DNA of 64,000 nt from Chrysemys picta bellii (lineage: Eukaryota > Chordata > Testudines > Emydidae): positions 60,888,081 through 60,952,080 of the forward strand of contig NC_088792.1 in the NCBI RefSeq assembly GCF_011386835.1, in the 5' to 3' direction. The notes under the pieces were generated by a model. The model saw nothing but the letters and a program-made list of their open reading frames with translations, was not told where the DNA came from and searched no databases. This document shows positions 11,516-24,237 of this stretch, piece after piece. Position 1 is the stretch's first letter; every line of letters starts with the position of its first letter. Made by a program: the position numbers and the translations under genes.

Positions 11516-12589
11516 CCTACTGGCTGCTGAAGGCGGAAAAATTATGTTACTGTACCCTCAAATGGTGAGCAAAAATGAAATAACATCATATAGACACAGC
11601 TCCAGCGAGGAAATGTAAATAAATTATTCCAGTGAAGAGTAAATGTGCTGTCATCTTCAAATATTCATGCCCTTACCATCAGCTTTTAAAGTTCTGTGAA
11701 TAAGGGTCTCTATTCATGTGCACAGTCATTACTTATGCCTAATGAGACACAGCTACCATAGGCATCATACCATTGGCATTCACCACACAGACTGTTAGAG
11801 CAATTCATTTCCAAAAGCAATTGGTTTCATAGTGTTTTGCAAACACTATGCTGCATCGCAGTCAGAGCCAGGAAACAATGGAGACAACATGACACTACAG
11901 ACAGAACACTATAGACAACGTTTTACATGGCACCTTATCTAGACACTCTGGTGTGGCAGGCCAAAAGATAAATCATTTCAGCCAGGTAAAGATAATTCTC
12001 CTGAAGGGTCAGACTCAACTGTTCTGCCTTCCGCTGTGTGTGGGGGGTGGGAGTGTAGGGGCAGAGGATAACTCCACATGGTGCAGTTTTGTAGCAAATA
12101 CACATAAAATACCATGGAGCAGAGGTCTCAATATGCTTTACTGGGTTAGATCCGTGTAAACTGGACTGATACAAGAGTGAATCAAGCTCTCTAACTGATA
12201 GGAATTTTCTTGCATTTACATCTCTGAGAGTTTTGCCTGAAAGGACAGCTGGCTCTAGAAAGGCAAAAAAAGAAGGAGAAACTTCAATGGCTGAGACCTG
12301 TAGACTCAGTACATTACATAAAGCCAATGAGATATGCTACCTCCAATGATTGCCATTGTTCTTCAAATTCCAGCCTGTAGTTGCTTTGAAAGGCTTTTGA
12401 CTACAGCCAGTTAGAAATGTGGGACAGCAACATTGCTTTCCTTTCACTCATACGCAGAACTACTGAGCCATTGTCACAATGTAAGGTACATACAATGTAC
12501 CATTACATCTGATCACCTCATAGTCTTTAATGGGGATGGTATGAGACTGCCTACAATGGCATGTCTGATTTGCAATTGCTAGCAGCAAA
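11516..12589. other. No recognised feature (about 1.07 kb)
   Basis: Mixed-composition DNA without a supported gene. The 130-residue minus-strand frame at 11935-12327 has no recognisable motif and looks like chance. Confidence 0.5.
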
Positions 12590-12800
12590 TATCTCCAAGG
12601 GCTAGTGATGGGACACTAGATGGGGAGAGCTCTGAGTTACTACAGAGAATTCTTTCCTAAGTGTCTGGCTGCTGGGTCTTGCCCACGGTCTAACTGATGG
12701 CCATATTTGGGGTCAGGAAGGAATTCTCCCCTGGATCAGATTGGCAAAGAACCTACTGTTTTTTGCCTTCCTCTGCAGCCTGGGGCATGGGTCACTTGCA
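12590..12800 (+). mobile_element. Older CR1 3' region, left half
   Basis: This is the start of a common turtle CR1-type 3' untranslated region (GACACTAGATGGGGAG, then ATATTTGGGGTCAGGAAGG, then CATGGGTCACTTGCA). It stops at TGCA (12797-12800), where the minus-strand CR1 is inserted, and resumes at 16360. Confidence 0.82.
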
Positions 12801-12999
12801 CATAAGAACATAAGAACGGCCGTACCGGGTAAGACCAAAGGTCTATCTAGCCCAGTATCCTGTCTACCGACAGTGGCCAATGCCAGGTGCCCCAGAGGGA
12901 GTGGACCTAACAGGCAATGATCAAGTGATCTCTCTCCTGCCATCCATCTCCACCCTCTGACAAACAGAGGCTAGGGACACCATTCCTTACCCATCCTGG

Positions 13000-14690
13000 C
13001 TAATAGCCATCAATGGACTTAACCACGATGAATTTATACAATTCTCTTTTAAACCCTGTTATAGTCCTAGCCTTCACAATCTCCTCAGGTAAGGAGTTCC
13101 ACAAATTGACTGTGCACTGCATGAAGAAGAACTTCCTTGTATTTGTTTTAAACCTGCTGCCTATTAATTTCATTTGGTGACCCCTAGTTTTTGTATTATG
13201 GGAATAAGTAAATAACTTTTCCTTATCCACTTTCTCCACATCACTCATGATTTTATATACCTCTATCATATCTCCCCTTAGTTCCCTCTTTTCCAAGCTG
13301 AAAAGTCCTAGCCTCTTTAATCTCTCCTCATATGGGACCCGTTCCAAACCCCTAATCATTTTAGTTGCCCTTCTCTGAACCTTTTCTAGTGCCAGTATAT
13401 CTTTTTTGAGATGAGGAGACCACATCTGTAAGCAGTATTTGAGATGTGGGCGTACCATCGATTTATATAAGGGCAATAATATATTCTCAGTCTTATTCTC
13501 TATCCCCTTTTTAATGATTCCTAACATCCTGTTTGCTTTTTTGACCTCCTCTGCACACTGCATGGACATCTTCAGAGAACTATCCACGATGACTCCAAGA
13601 TCTTTTTCCTGACTTGCTGTAGTTAAATTAGCCCCTATCATATTGTATGTATAGTTGGTGTTATTTTTCCCTATGTGCATTACTTTCATTTATTCACATT
13701 AAATTTCATTTGCCATTTTGTTGCCCAATCACTTAGTTTTGTGAAATCTTTTTGAAGTTCTTCACAGTCTGCTTTGGTCTTAACTATCTTGAGCAGTTTG
13801 GTATCGTCTGCAAACTTTGACACCTCACTGTTTACCCCTTTCTCCAGATCATTTATGAATAAGTTGAATAGGATTGGTCCGAGGACTGACCCTTGGGGAA
13901 CACCACTAATTACCCCTCTCCATTCTGAGAATTTACTATTAATTCCTACCCTTTGTTCCCTATCTTTTAACCAGTTGTCAATCCATGAAAGGACCTTCCT
14001 TTTTATTCCATGACAGCTTAATTTACATAAGAGCCTTTGATGAGGGACCTTGTCAAAGGCTTTCTGGAAATCTAAGTACACTATGTCCACTGGATCCCCC
14101 TTGTCCACATGTTTGTTGACCTCTTCAAAGAACTCTAATAGATTAGTAAGACACTATTTCCCTTTACAGAAACCATGTTGACTATTGCTCAACAGTTTAT
14201 GTTATTCTATGTGTCTGACAATTTTATTCTTAACTATTGTTTCGACTAATTTGCCTGGTACCGACGTTAGACTTACTGGTCTGTAATTGCCGGGATCACC
14301 TCTAGAGCCCTTTTTAAATATTGGTGTTACATTAGCTAACTTCCAGTCATTGGGTACAGATGCCAATTTAAAGGACAGGTTACAAACCATAGTTAATAGT
14401 TCCGCAACTTCACATTTGAGTTCTTTCAGAACTCTTGGGTGAATGCCATCTGATCCCGGTAATTTGTTAATGTTAAGTTTATCAATTAATTCCAAAACCT
14501 CCTCTAGTAACACTTCAATCTGTGACAGTTCCTCAGATTTGTCACCTACAAAAGCCGCCTCAGGTTTGGAAATCTCCCTAACATCCTTAGCTGTGAAGAC
14601 TGAAGCAAAGAATCCATTTAGTTTCTCCGCAATGACTTTAGCGTCTTTAAGCGCTCCTTTTGTATCTCGATCAGGCTTCCTGCTTCTCAT
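13000..14690 (-). pseudogene. CR1 ORF2 reverse transcriptase region
   Basis: Three minus-strand frames tile the domain in order. 14202-14690 holds the N-terminal palm with KLPGSDGIHPRVLKEL and NYRPVSLTSVPGKL. 13686-14108 has IVYLDFQKAFDKVPHQRLL, SGVPQGSVLGPILFNLFIND and the catalytic FADDTKLL. 13000-13689 is the thumb and the CR1 C-terminal region with PHLKYCLQMWSPHLKKD. Every expected block of a non-LTR reverse transcriptase is present. A roughly 90-bp gap near 14110-14200 and changes of phase show that the ORF is broken. It would copy LINE RNA at nicked target DNA in the nucleus. Confidence 0.93.
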
Positions 14691-14833
14691 GTACTTAAAA
14701 ACATTTTGTTATTACCTTTGGAATTTTTGGCTAGCCATTCTTCAAACTCCTCTTTGGCTTTTCTTATTACATTTTTGCACTTAATTTGGCAGTGTTTATG
14801 ATCCTTTCTATTTGCCTCACTAAGATGTGACTT

Positions 14834-15759
14834 TCACTTTTTAAAGGAAGTCTTTTTATCTTTCACTGCTTCTTTTACATGGTTGTTAAGCCATGGTGGC
14901 TCTGTTTTAGTTCTTTTACTGTGTTTCTTAATTTGGGGTATACATTGAAGTTGGGCCTCTATTATGATGTCTTTAAAAAGCGCCCATGCAGCTTGCAGGG
15001 ATTTCACTTTAGTCACTGTACTTTTTAACTTCAGTTTAACTAACCCTCTCATTTTTGCATAGTTCCCCTTTTTGAAATTAAATGCCACAGTGTTGGGCTG
15101 TTGAGATGTTCTTCCCACCACAGGGATGTTGAATGTTATTGTATTATCGTCACTATTTCCAAGCAGCCTTGTTATAGTTACCTCTTGGACCAGCTCCTGC
15201 GCTCCACTCAGGACTAAATCTAGAGTTGCCTCTCCCCTTGTGGGTTCCTGTACCAGCTGCTCCATGAAGCAGTCATTTAAAGTCTGGAGAAATTTTGTCT
15301 TTGCATTTCGTTCTGAAGTGAAATGTTCCCAGTCAATATGGGGATAATTGAAATCCCCCACTATTATTGAATTCTTAATTTTGATAGCCTCTCTAATTTC
15401 CCTTAGCATTTCATCATCACTATCACTGTCCTGGTCAGGTGGTCGATAATAGATCCCTAATGTTATATTCTTATTAGAGCATGAAATTTCTATCCATAGA
15501 GATTCTGTGGAACATGTGGATTCACTTATGATTTTTACTTCATTTGATTCTACATTTTCTTTCACATATAGTGCCACTCCCCCTCTGCACGACCTGTTCT
15601 GTCCTTCCGATATATTTTGTACCCTGGAATGATTGTGTCCCACTGATTGCTCTCAGTCCACCAGGTTTCTGTGATGCCTATTATATCAATATCCTCCTTT
15701 ATCACAAGGCACTCTAGTTCCCCCATCTTATTATTTAGACTTCTAGCATTTGTGTACAA
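14834..15759 (-). pseudogene. CR1 ORF2 endonuclease region
   Basis: Minus-strand frames 15562-15759 and 14834-15643 form an apurinic-type endonuclease. The first has MYTNARSLNNKMGELE and ITETWW (the glutamate-containing box). The second has GGVALYVKE, GIYYRPPDQ, IVGDFNYPHIDWE (the GDFN box) and a late segment with NSDDNTITF, where the catalytic SDH triad is usually SDH; here SDD-N suggests that the histidine has been lost or shifted. The two frames overlap in different phases, so a frameshift lies near 15.6 kb. It precedes the reverse transcriptase as in all CR1 ORF2 proteins. Confidence 0.9.
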
Positions 15760-16096
15760 GCATTTTAAAAATGTGCGTCTGTTTATTTGTCTGCCCTTTT
15801 AGATGTGTCAAATTCTTTTTTATGTGAATGTTTATCATCTGATCTGTCCCTTACATTATCCTCTTCCATCCTCTGCTCCTGACTATAACCTGGAGATTCT
15901 CTATCATTTGACTCTCCCCTAAGAGAAGTCTCTGTCCAATCCACACGCTCCTCTGCAGCAGTCGGCTTTCCCCCATCTCCTAGTTTAAAAACTGCTCTAC
16001 AACCTTTTTAATGTTTAGTGCCAGCGGTCTGGTTCCACTTTGGTGTAGGTGGAGCCCATCTCTCCTGTATAGGCTCCCCCCATCCCAAAAGTTTCA

Positions 16097-16354
16097 CTAG
16101 TTCCTAATAAATGTGAACCTCTCCTCTCTACACCATCGTCTCATCCACGCATTGAGACTCTGAAGTTCTGCCTGCCTACCTGGCCCTGCGCGTGGAACTG
16201 GAAGCATTTCTGAGAATGCCACCATAGAGGTCCTGGATTTCAGTCTCTTCCCTAGCAGCCTAAATTTGGCCTCCAGGACATCTCTCCTACCCCTCCCTAT
16301 GTCATTGGTACCTACATGTACCACGACGACCAGCTCCTCCCCAGCACTACGCAT
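16097..16354 (-). pseudogene. CR1 ORF1 esterase fragment
   Basis: The 85-residue minus-strand frame contains VVVHVGTNDIGRG, the GTND block of the SGNH/GDSL esterase domain found in ORF1 of many CR1 elements, followed by an arginine-rich helix. Only the end of ORF1 is present, because the element is truncated just beyond. About 300 bp of degenerate DNA separates it from the endonuclease. Confidence 0.82.
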
Positions 16355-16359
16355 AAGTC

Positions 16360-16556
16360 TGCAGGTTTAAACTAGTGTAAATGGTGAATTTTCTGTAACT
16401 CAAAGTCTTTAAATTATGATTTGAACACTTCAGTAACTGAGCAGAGGTTCGGGGTCTATTACAGGAATGGGTGGGTGAGGTTCTGTGGCCTGTAGTGTGC
16501 GGAGGCCATACTAGATGATCATGATGTGTCCTTCTAGCCTTAAAGTCTATGAGTCT
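16360..16556 (+). mobile_element. Older CR1 3' region, right half
   Basis: Continues the tail cut at 12800: GCAGGTTTAAACTAGTGTAA, then GGGTGGGTGAGGTTCTGTGG, ACTAGATGATCATGATG and the terminal CTTAAAGTCTATGAGTC. Joined in register with 12590-12800 it makes one normal CR1 tail, so the minus-strand CR1 is the younger of the two. Confidence 0.82.
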
Positions 16557-16559
16557 AAT

Positions 16560-16755
16560 TCATTTATCCTCACAATGCACCTGTGAGGTAGGGAAGTGGT
16601 GTCATCTATATTTTACAGAGGGGGAACAGCAGCACAGGGAGACCAAGTGATTTGCCCAAGGTGAGACAGGAAGTTTGTGGTGGAGCAGAGAATTGAATCC
16701 CTGTCTGTAGAGATCCAGGCTAATGCCCTAACTGCTAGACCATACTTCCTACCAG
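16560..16755 (-). mobile_element. MIR/CORE-SINE-type ancient repeat
   Basis: The plus strand reads ATCCTCACAATGCACCTGTG, TTTTACAGAGGGGGAACAG, GATTTGCCCAAGGTGAGACA and AATTGAATCCCTGTCT. These are the reverse complement of the conserved CORE-SINE order, including the B box region. Diverged, as expected for an old amniote repeat. Confidence 0.8.
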
Positions 16756-17228
16756 GGAACTGAGCATACTCCCTGCACCATGTCTCTCTGAATACATAAT
16801 TCTTAATAAACGTATCAGTTTAGAGAATCTGCGAGATCTATGATGTCATTGCTGACCACACAATGTGGTGTTCCGTCCTTCTTTCATATCATCACTCCCT
16901 ATAAAACTTGCCTCTGATTTTCACCTAAATCACTCCATCAAGCTACCTAATCTTTTCCCCCAGCCATATTCAGTACCTGGGGCAGCCAGGCTGCAATGGT
17001 TAGAAACTAAGCTTAGTAGGCCTTGCCATCTCATAAATCAGACAAAGCCATTGTTACTTATGGGGATGATGTTAGAAGGCCACCCAGACACTGTCCAAGG
17101 TATGAGTGAAGACGTCCTGATGCTGAGTATTCTCTGGTTGTCCCAGCCTTGCCTTCTCTCTGCAACCAGTCCCACCACCTCTTGGGGATAGCTGGGTTCC
17201 TGTTCACCCAGGTGATCACTAAACTACA

Positions 17229-17432
17229 TGGGGAGATTTTCAAAAAATAGGAAATTTAGGAACTCAAGTTCCATGGAGCTTGGTAACATTTTCAAACAAA
17301 TCTAAGCAATGCAGGAGCCTAAGTCCTATTGAAAGTCCCACACAGTTACTCCTGGTTAATAAAGCAGTGAAGGAGATATTCAAAAGCACCTGGGCTTCTA
17401 AATCCTTTAGCTGCTTTTGAAAATCTATCTCA
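17229..17432. repeat. Old palindromic MITE-like repeat
   Basis: Begins GGGGAGATTTTCAAAA and ends with the inverse CTTTTGAAAATCTATCTC; the interior has GGAGCCTAAGTCCTATTGAA. This resembles a diverged amniote palindrome built from CTAAGT words. Superfamily not assigned. Confidence 0.55.
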
Positions 17433-20040
17433 TGGTATTTACTGAGCAGGAGTGTTAACTGGAGAAATATTATGATAGGCCAAAAGTCATAAGTCATAGC
17501 ATCAGCAATCCAGTTTCCTTCATTTAAAGCTCTCTATGAAAACACACCTTCTTTTGGGACACAATCCAACTCCCATCAAAACCAATGGAAAGATGCCCAG
17601 ACTTAAAGGGGAATTAAATCAGGGGCCTTAATTAACTGTTAACTAAATCCATAGAATTCAATATGTGTTAATATAACAATATATATTATTTTAAAATCGA
17701 AACCATTATTTCTCTAAGATAAAGCATGCTTCACATAATACTCAATACAGTTTCTCATACTTTGCCTCTTTGGTTTGGGTTTATTCTAGATAACTGGAGA
17801 TGAATGCAATTCTGATGACTTCATGGCCGTCCCTTTTTCAAACACAGGCATTTTATTTTAATTGTAGGCAATGTCTCTTTCCTTCCCAGTTAGCACACCT
17901 GGCGCACCTGGGGCCTTTTAAGGGCGAACTGAAAAGGTTTTGTAAATGAACAATGAAAGAATGATCCCCCAATACGTGAGTCAATTATAACAAATACCGA
18001 GTATTGTCTTTAAAAGCCACCTTTGAATTCAAACACCAAGATGTGCATGTAACTAAATGGAGTACCTGTATGATCTTATTGTTGTAATCCTCATCTTTCC
18101 TTGCCCCTTCACCGTCTACTGTTTGTTATCCTAAACATGGTGTCTTTTCTTATATTATATTTTATGCTCCTCAGAGAAGGGACAATGTCTTTCTCTCTGT
18201 GTTGTACAGCACATAGTATATTTGGCACTAACATAAAAAATGACATCTCAGGAAAGACTGGTGTGTTGTCAGTAGGTGTGACAGAATTCTGTTGCGAGGT
18301 TTAACAACATGTCTTCAAATTTCAGGGGCACAACGAAATAATTAAATAAATATTAAACAAAAATGGGGAGAATGTGGGTGCAAATTACATGCAAACCAGT
18401 TCAAAGAAAATTATTTATGGACAAGTAAGAATGGACATTATAAATTAGAGACATTTAAGTAGGATATGGATTAGCCAGGCTTACTAGTCTAAATAGCAAC
18501 ACGTTCCTCACATTCAATTAGTTATTTCAAATACTTCCCAGGTGTGAGAGTGTGAAGTTTAATATTTTATAGTATACCCAAAATATGTATTAAAATTTAC
18601 TTGGCCAGGGCACAAAATTAAGACAAACTAGGACTTTTTATATTCACGCAAATAAAGGAGAACTTGCTTTCCTTTAAAATCCACAATATTTCTTTCAAGC
18701 ATAGAGGTTTTACTAACAGTGATGTCTTTTCTTGCCAAATACTAAGGTGATTATACTCTACCTACCTGAAAATGAGTGACACCACATCTCTGTCATGTAT
18801 ACTTTTATGTACCCTGGTACGTGGTTTTCAATCTTTACTATCTAAGGATTTTATTTTTATTACTATCTAACAACGTGCTACTATGACAGCTAGCTAGTTT
18901 AGCACTTATATGGTCTCATTAGTGTTGTTACTGAAGCCCAGATTCTCAAATATATTTTGCTGCTGATTTCAATGGGAATTAGACACCTTTGAGTATCTGG
19001 GCCTGACTGCCTTCCAAACATTAATGAATGTATCCTCCGAAGGAAATTTGGAATGTGGGGGATTGATGTGTATTTGCTCTAGAGATCACATAGAGCCTTT
19101 TAAGAGCAGATGAAAGGACCAAGTGATGCTCTCTTCCCCCCACCCCTTCCAGTTCTAGTCAAAATCTAATGAATTATTAGAAGAGCACAGCTGCCAGCAG
19201 TCCTGGATTTTACACTCCAACCCAGGTATCTTCACTATGTTAAAATAAGGCAAAATTTAAAAAAAATATTTACAGAACTAGAGCAGAGTCTTTCCACTCC
19301 CTCATGTTGAGGTCTTCTGGAAGGAAGCCTGGAATGCCACCTACATCTCCTACCTCTGTTCCAATCGGCCCCATAGCCTATGTTAGATACAGCACCAAAC
19401 AGAGAAAGTTTGCTAATAATTTCAAAGCCCTCTAAATAGAACCGATACCACCCTCATTGCCAAGAATCCTAACTGTGTCTGGTGCAAACCAACCTTTTTT
19501 TTCTGTGTGTGTTTTCCTATGCCTAAAACCAGGTTTCAACTGGAAATACCATGAACAACAAGCTGCTCAATGATTTGATTAAATGTCCCTCATTTTCCCC
19601 ATTTTGTGTAGAAGATCAAACTTATATTTTTAAATTATGTGTATAGCACCATAGCTTTGCGTGGAGTTTTGCTGCCAAGTGAAAAGCTCTGTGCGGCGTA
19701 TGCAGTCAAAATAAGGCAAAAAACTCATGATGGGATGACAAATTAAATATGTGGGTGGAGGTATGGGTACACAGCATAAAGAAAGAGTGAGGTATGCTTA
19801 TTATTACTTAAGTTGCACCAGGAAAAATTTATGCAAGCATTGATGCAGGCCCAATATTTCACATTTACACACATTTGTTAGAACAGCTTAGATGCCTGCC
19901 TTTGAAAAGATAGCCCTTACAGATTCAGACCAAAGATCTCATCTCTGTTACGTATCTGCTTGCAGAAGTCTCATTGACTTCACTTGTGGGTTCTATCTGT
20001 TGTACACTTATAGGATACCCAACAGAGACTTGCACTGCAG
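17433..20040. other. No recognised gene (about 2.6 kb)
   Basis: AT-rich, unique-looking DNA. The only pattern seen is a short imperfect palindrome around 18936-19010 (AGCCCAGATTCTCAAA against TTTGAGTATCTGGGCC), probably an old MITE. Confidence 0.5.
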
Positions 20041-22693
20041 ATAATAATGTGGTTGGAGTGTAGTATAAGAATACCTATTAGCACTTTCCTGCTTCAAAGG
20101 ACCTCACAAAGGTTAATCCAAGATCCAGTTCTAAACAGCTTGCCCGATATAGCAGAGGCCCTGGGTCCTACTCCTAGTGAAGTTAATAAAAGTTTTATCA
20201 TTGACCTTAAAGTTGTCAATGTACCTTTTCCCAAACGGAATTGCATCAATGAGGAGTTAAGTGGAACCTTGATTGAGAAGCTCTTATCAGCTAACCAGGA
20301 CTTGATTTCCCTTGGGGACCAAGAACAGGTGGCTCCAGTCAACCTTAACTTCTCCTCATTACATTTTATCAGTGGGAACTAGGTCCAGGTCAAGCTTACG
20401 TGTTTTTAACAAGCCCGGGTCTTCAACAATAAGGAAAACAATAAGAACTGAGAAAAATTTGAATTGAATGAAATACAAACAAAAAAAAACTATTGTGCAA
20501 CTTTTGTGTTATCTAAGGACAAATAAGTATCTGATTTTTTAAGCATGAACAATCGGACTTTCCTTGAAAGAAAAACTCAAAAATAACTCAAAACCAATGT
20601 AAGGTTACTAAATTTACCAAAAATTTCACCCTCGGCTTGAGACCAAATATGAGATTTCAGGGCAATGGATTTTTTTTCATGAAAATTGGCATTGTCCGAG
20701 AACAAAGGTTAATAATAAAAGTGCCTTTTTCAGCCTCAGTGCTACAATATAATGACACATACCAAAGCTGTTTTACAGTTGTGGATATTTTTAGGGGGAC
20801 CCGGACATCTCAGACTACATTCTAATAAATGACTAGTGATTTTGGATGCCTTCCTTTTTGTGTGTCCAAAGTTACATGTCTTGGAGAGCCCTGATTTTGA
20901 AAAAGGACTGAGCTCCAACCATCTGCATCTGAAAACAAAGCCATTTTAAGGTGTCTTAAATTGGACATCAAAAATCCCAAACACCCCAACTAACTAGCCA
21001 TTTAAAAAAACTTTAGGCCAAGATATAATTTTGAGTAGCTCAAAGCACTTCCCTCTCAAGAGACATATACTGCTTCCATAAAAAGTATGTTACACCTGGG
21101 TCAATTATTCTTTCCTATCAAACTGCAAATTAACCCATATAGTGAGAACCCACAGAAGGTCAAGCCTTTCAGGGGCATTATCACACTACAATGTTACCAG
21201 CTGCTGACTGTGCAGTTATTATCCCTTGTCATACAGAAAATACATATTCAATTCCCAGGGAAACATTTAATTCTTTACGGACAATATCATGATTCATTAA
21301 GCCATGGTCCATGTTAGGGCTGTGTGGAGAAAGAGAACCATGACTCCCTGATAGTGGTGGTTCTAAGAGTTGATATGGCTGATTCAGTCAGAATTCCTCT
21401 GGGGGAGCACACATCAGAGTGGGAGCTGCAATACAGAGTGCAACATATGCCTTACGATGGGAGCTCTGCTCTCCCTTGCTTCCACGCCTTTCCAGTCCCT
21501 TTAGGTAGTCTTTGTACTTGAACCTGGGGAGCACAAGGCCTGTGACAAGCCCAAGTAGAAGTGCAGAAGGATGGGAAAAGGCTCCTTGCATCCTTCTCTA
21601 CCCTGCAAACTCTCTTGCAGGGCCAGCAACAATATAGCCCTTTACTTGTATTGTAACTTTGCATATTTCCGATCTTACCATACACAGTGTATTGCACTAT
21701 GAAACAGGGTTGGTTTGGGCACTTTTGGTGTTGAGTAATACATGATCCACAACTTAGCAATCTAACATCCTTGTAATGATGGACTCTTTCTCCAAACATT
21801 GACTCATGGAGTGGTGCCTCTTACTGTGTACCATGTCATTAATGTCTATATACAGAAGAGGGTGGCTATTACATTGAATTTCTAAAGCCTCAAATTTCTC
21901 AACCATGTGACAGCTCCAGCACAGTCCATAGGAATATTCATCTTATTCACATTTTTCTGTCTCAAATATCTATTTTTAGAAAATGCATTGAGTGGATTCT
22001 TGCACATCCACAGCATCCAGTCTGTTACTCTTGTCACATTGTAGTCATTTACTTTAAAAAAATCCATATTAATTAAATCTATCCTTAAATAAGAAAACTA
22101 CCTACACTAAAACAGTTCATATGAGTTCATCTAGCCAGCCAATGGATGGAACAATTGGTCTACTTAAATAATGTTAAACCAGTTTTTCTTTTACTGAAAT
22201 AAATAACTTGAACAAATAACATGAACAGTCTCAATTTGAACTACTTCTCTTAAAAACAATGTAATAAATGTAAGTGCAAATCCAACAAGGTATAGCAAGG
22301 AAGAAGCCCAATGTTTGAATCCGTAAGTATATAACATTCTGCCAAAACTACTAATTTTAACAAATACAAAAAATCAATTATTTGAGCAATAGACAAATGG
22401 CAGAACTCTGCTTTCACTTACACCCGTGCAACTTCCTTAACTTCAAGGGAGTGAACAAAGGCAGAAACAAAGGCAGGTAAGTCTTCAGTGGCAATATAGA
22501 AGTTTAACAGAATGAAATTTGGCCTGTTTATTATAAAAAAAATATATTAAAATTCATAGGACCTAATTTTGCTCTCATTGAAGTCAATGGGAATTTCACA
22601 GTTGAGTTTACTGGGACTATGATTTGGCTCCTCATGTTTCCAGGACATTATTTATTATGCAATACACAACACAAACTATTTGATCTAGCTGCA
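20041..22693. other. No recognised gene (about 2.65 kb)
   Basis: Open stretches exist on the plus strand at 20047-20382 and on the minus strand at 21452-21799, but neither shows domain motifs, splice context or repeat similarity that I recognise. An old repeat-like fragment (TCATTGAAGTCAATGGGAAT) is near 22578. Confidence 0.45.
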
Positions 22694-22835
22694 TAGGTGC
22701 TGGAACAAGAAGTGCTGGGGGTGCTACCGCAGCCTCCTGGCTTGAAGTAGTTTCTATCAGACACAGGGATTACAGTTTGGTTCAGTGGCTTTCAGCATCC
22801 CCACTGTACAAATTGTTCCAGCGCCCCGCCTTGCT
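22694..22835. mobile_element. Short MITE with GTGCTGGAACAA ends
   Basis: GGTGCTGGAACAA at the left and TTGTTCCAGCGCC at the right are inverted repeats with one mismatch. The interior contains TTGGTTCAGTGGCTTTCAGC. This matches a short element I recall as common in turtle DNA. No TSD could be fixed. Confidence 0.65.
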
Positions 22836-24237
22836 GTGGTTCCTTTTTTTTAAAAAAGTAAGAAAGATGTGAAATTGATTTTACATATGCAGTGGTATGG
22901 AGGGTTTAGATTATAGGCTACTACAATCTGGTGGGCTATTGTGTTATTGGGAATGGAAAATTCTATAGGGGTGACAATTCATCCATGTGTAGCACAATGC
23001 CTATGTACCACAAATCTCACATAAGATCTTGGGTTTAAGTGTAACTAAAGAGGGGCACAGTCCTTATGTTGAACCTCCACACAAGGGTGAATTTCGCCAT
23101 CAGGCCCTGCTGTTGGAAGCTGTATTTAATGGGTGTATTGCTGACTTCAGTAAGGTGCATGAGAACAGGTGTCTGCTCACAGAAAACAAGGCACAGAATT
23201 GGAGTCTAAGTGTTTATGACTTTAAATTGATTGGTTTTAAAATTTGTAAGGCATCTAGAATCCCAGAAAAAAGGAACAGAAATAAATATAACCCTGAAGT
23301 TGTAAAAACACAAAGCAACTATGGAGATTGGGAATAACTCGGAGTTTACTTGTGGAAATAATGGCACATGGTCAGTTTAGAATCCCAGAGTCTCCCAAGC
23401 TGTAACAAAGAGGATTTTTAATAGGCATAATTCAGAAACAGATGAATAAACAGTAGTTATATGAATATCTTACCAATTCAAGTGTGAAGGAGGGAATTCC
23501 TTGATGAGGAAAGGAGTGTTCCCTTGAGATTTGAAACCACTGGATAGAAGGGAAAAAGCCCATGTTAAATACTACCAAATACTCCTTCACAAATCCAAGA
23601 CACCACTGTTAAGTAATAGCTTGTCATTGTGAAAACAGTCCTTTTTAATAGAAATACTGATATTATTAGAATACAACAATTGCTGCACTAGTTGATGCTG
23701 TTAAAAAGAGCGTATTGACCATACTTCATTATAGATTTTTCCTCCGAGTTTACAATTTACAATCAGATTCTATATTCAGTTCATAAAACAATGCTCATCT
23801 TTAAAGGCATAGACTCAATTTAAAAAAAAATACATTTCTCTCTCTCGCTCTCAAAAAAAAATCAATTTCTTGCAATTTCCCTGCTCCACTGGCACAAATG
23901 GAACCTGAAGCTGGCAGTGCTGGCTAGTGGATGATTACTCTAAAGTAGGAGGCTCCTCGGATGGCATAGATCCAATGCATTGTAGAGGACGATGTTGCAA
24001 CTTTCAGTGTCACTGGGTGACTGTATAAATCAATGTGTTGATTTACAGTACTTGTACAACAATTGAGAAGATAATAGTTGATACAGAATCAATATATTAA
24101 TTTAGTCTCAGGGCTTCACTGATGCCACAATCTGCAACTGATTTCTTAGCGTGAATTAAAGCGCATGGTTACTTACAGCCAGCTCTTTCCAATGCATATA
24201 ATTTGGGCCTGATTCACCATGGCATTACTCCAGCTTT
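22836..24237. other. No recognised gene (about 1.4 kb)
   Basis: AT-rich DNA. The 102-residue plus-strand frame at 23029-23337 has no motif. A CT-rich microsatellite run lies near 23837-23853. Confidence 0.45.

Larger units (their letters stand above)
12801..16359 (-). mobile_element. CR1 LINE, 3.56 kb, minus strand, nested
   Basis: The 3' end is at 12801 (plus strand CATAAGAACATAAGAACGG, the reverse complement of the CR1 tail). Moving up the minus strand come reverse transcriptase, endonuclease and a piece of ORF1 esterase, so it is close to full length but lacks the 5' end. It interrupts an older plus-strand CR1 tail, and TGCA is present on both sides (12797-12800 and 16360-16363), either a short TSD or microhomology. 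Frameshifts and stops make it inactive. Confidence 0.93.

Noticed and set aside
20047..20382. 111-residue plus-strand open frame in unique DNA
   Set aside because: No domain, no splice context, antisense frame also open, and length within chance for this composition.
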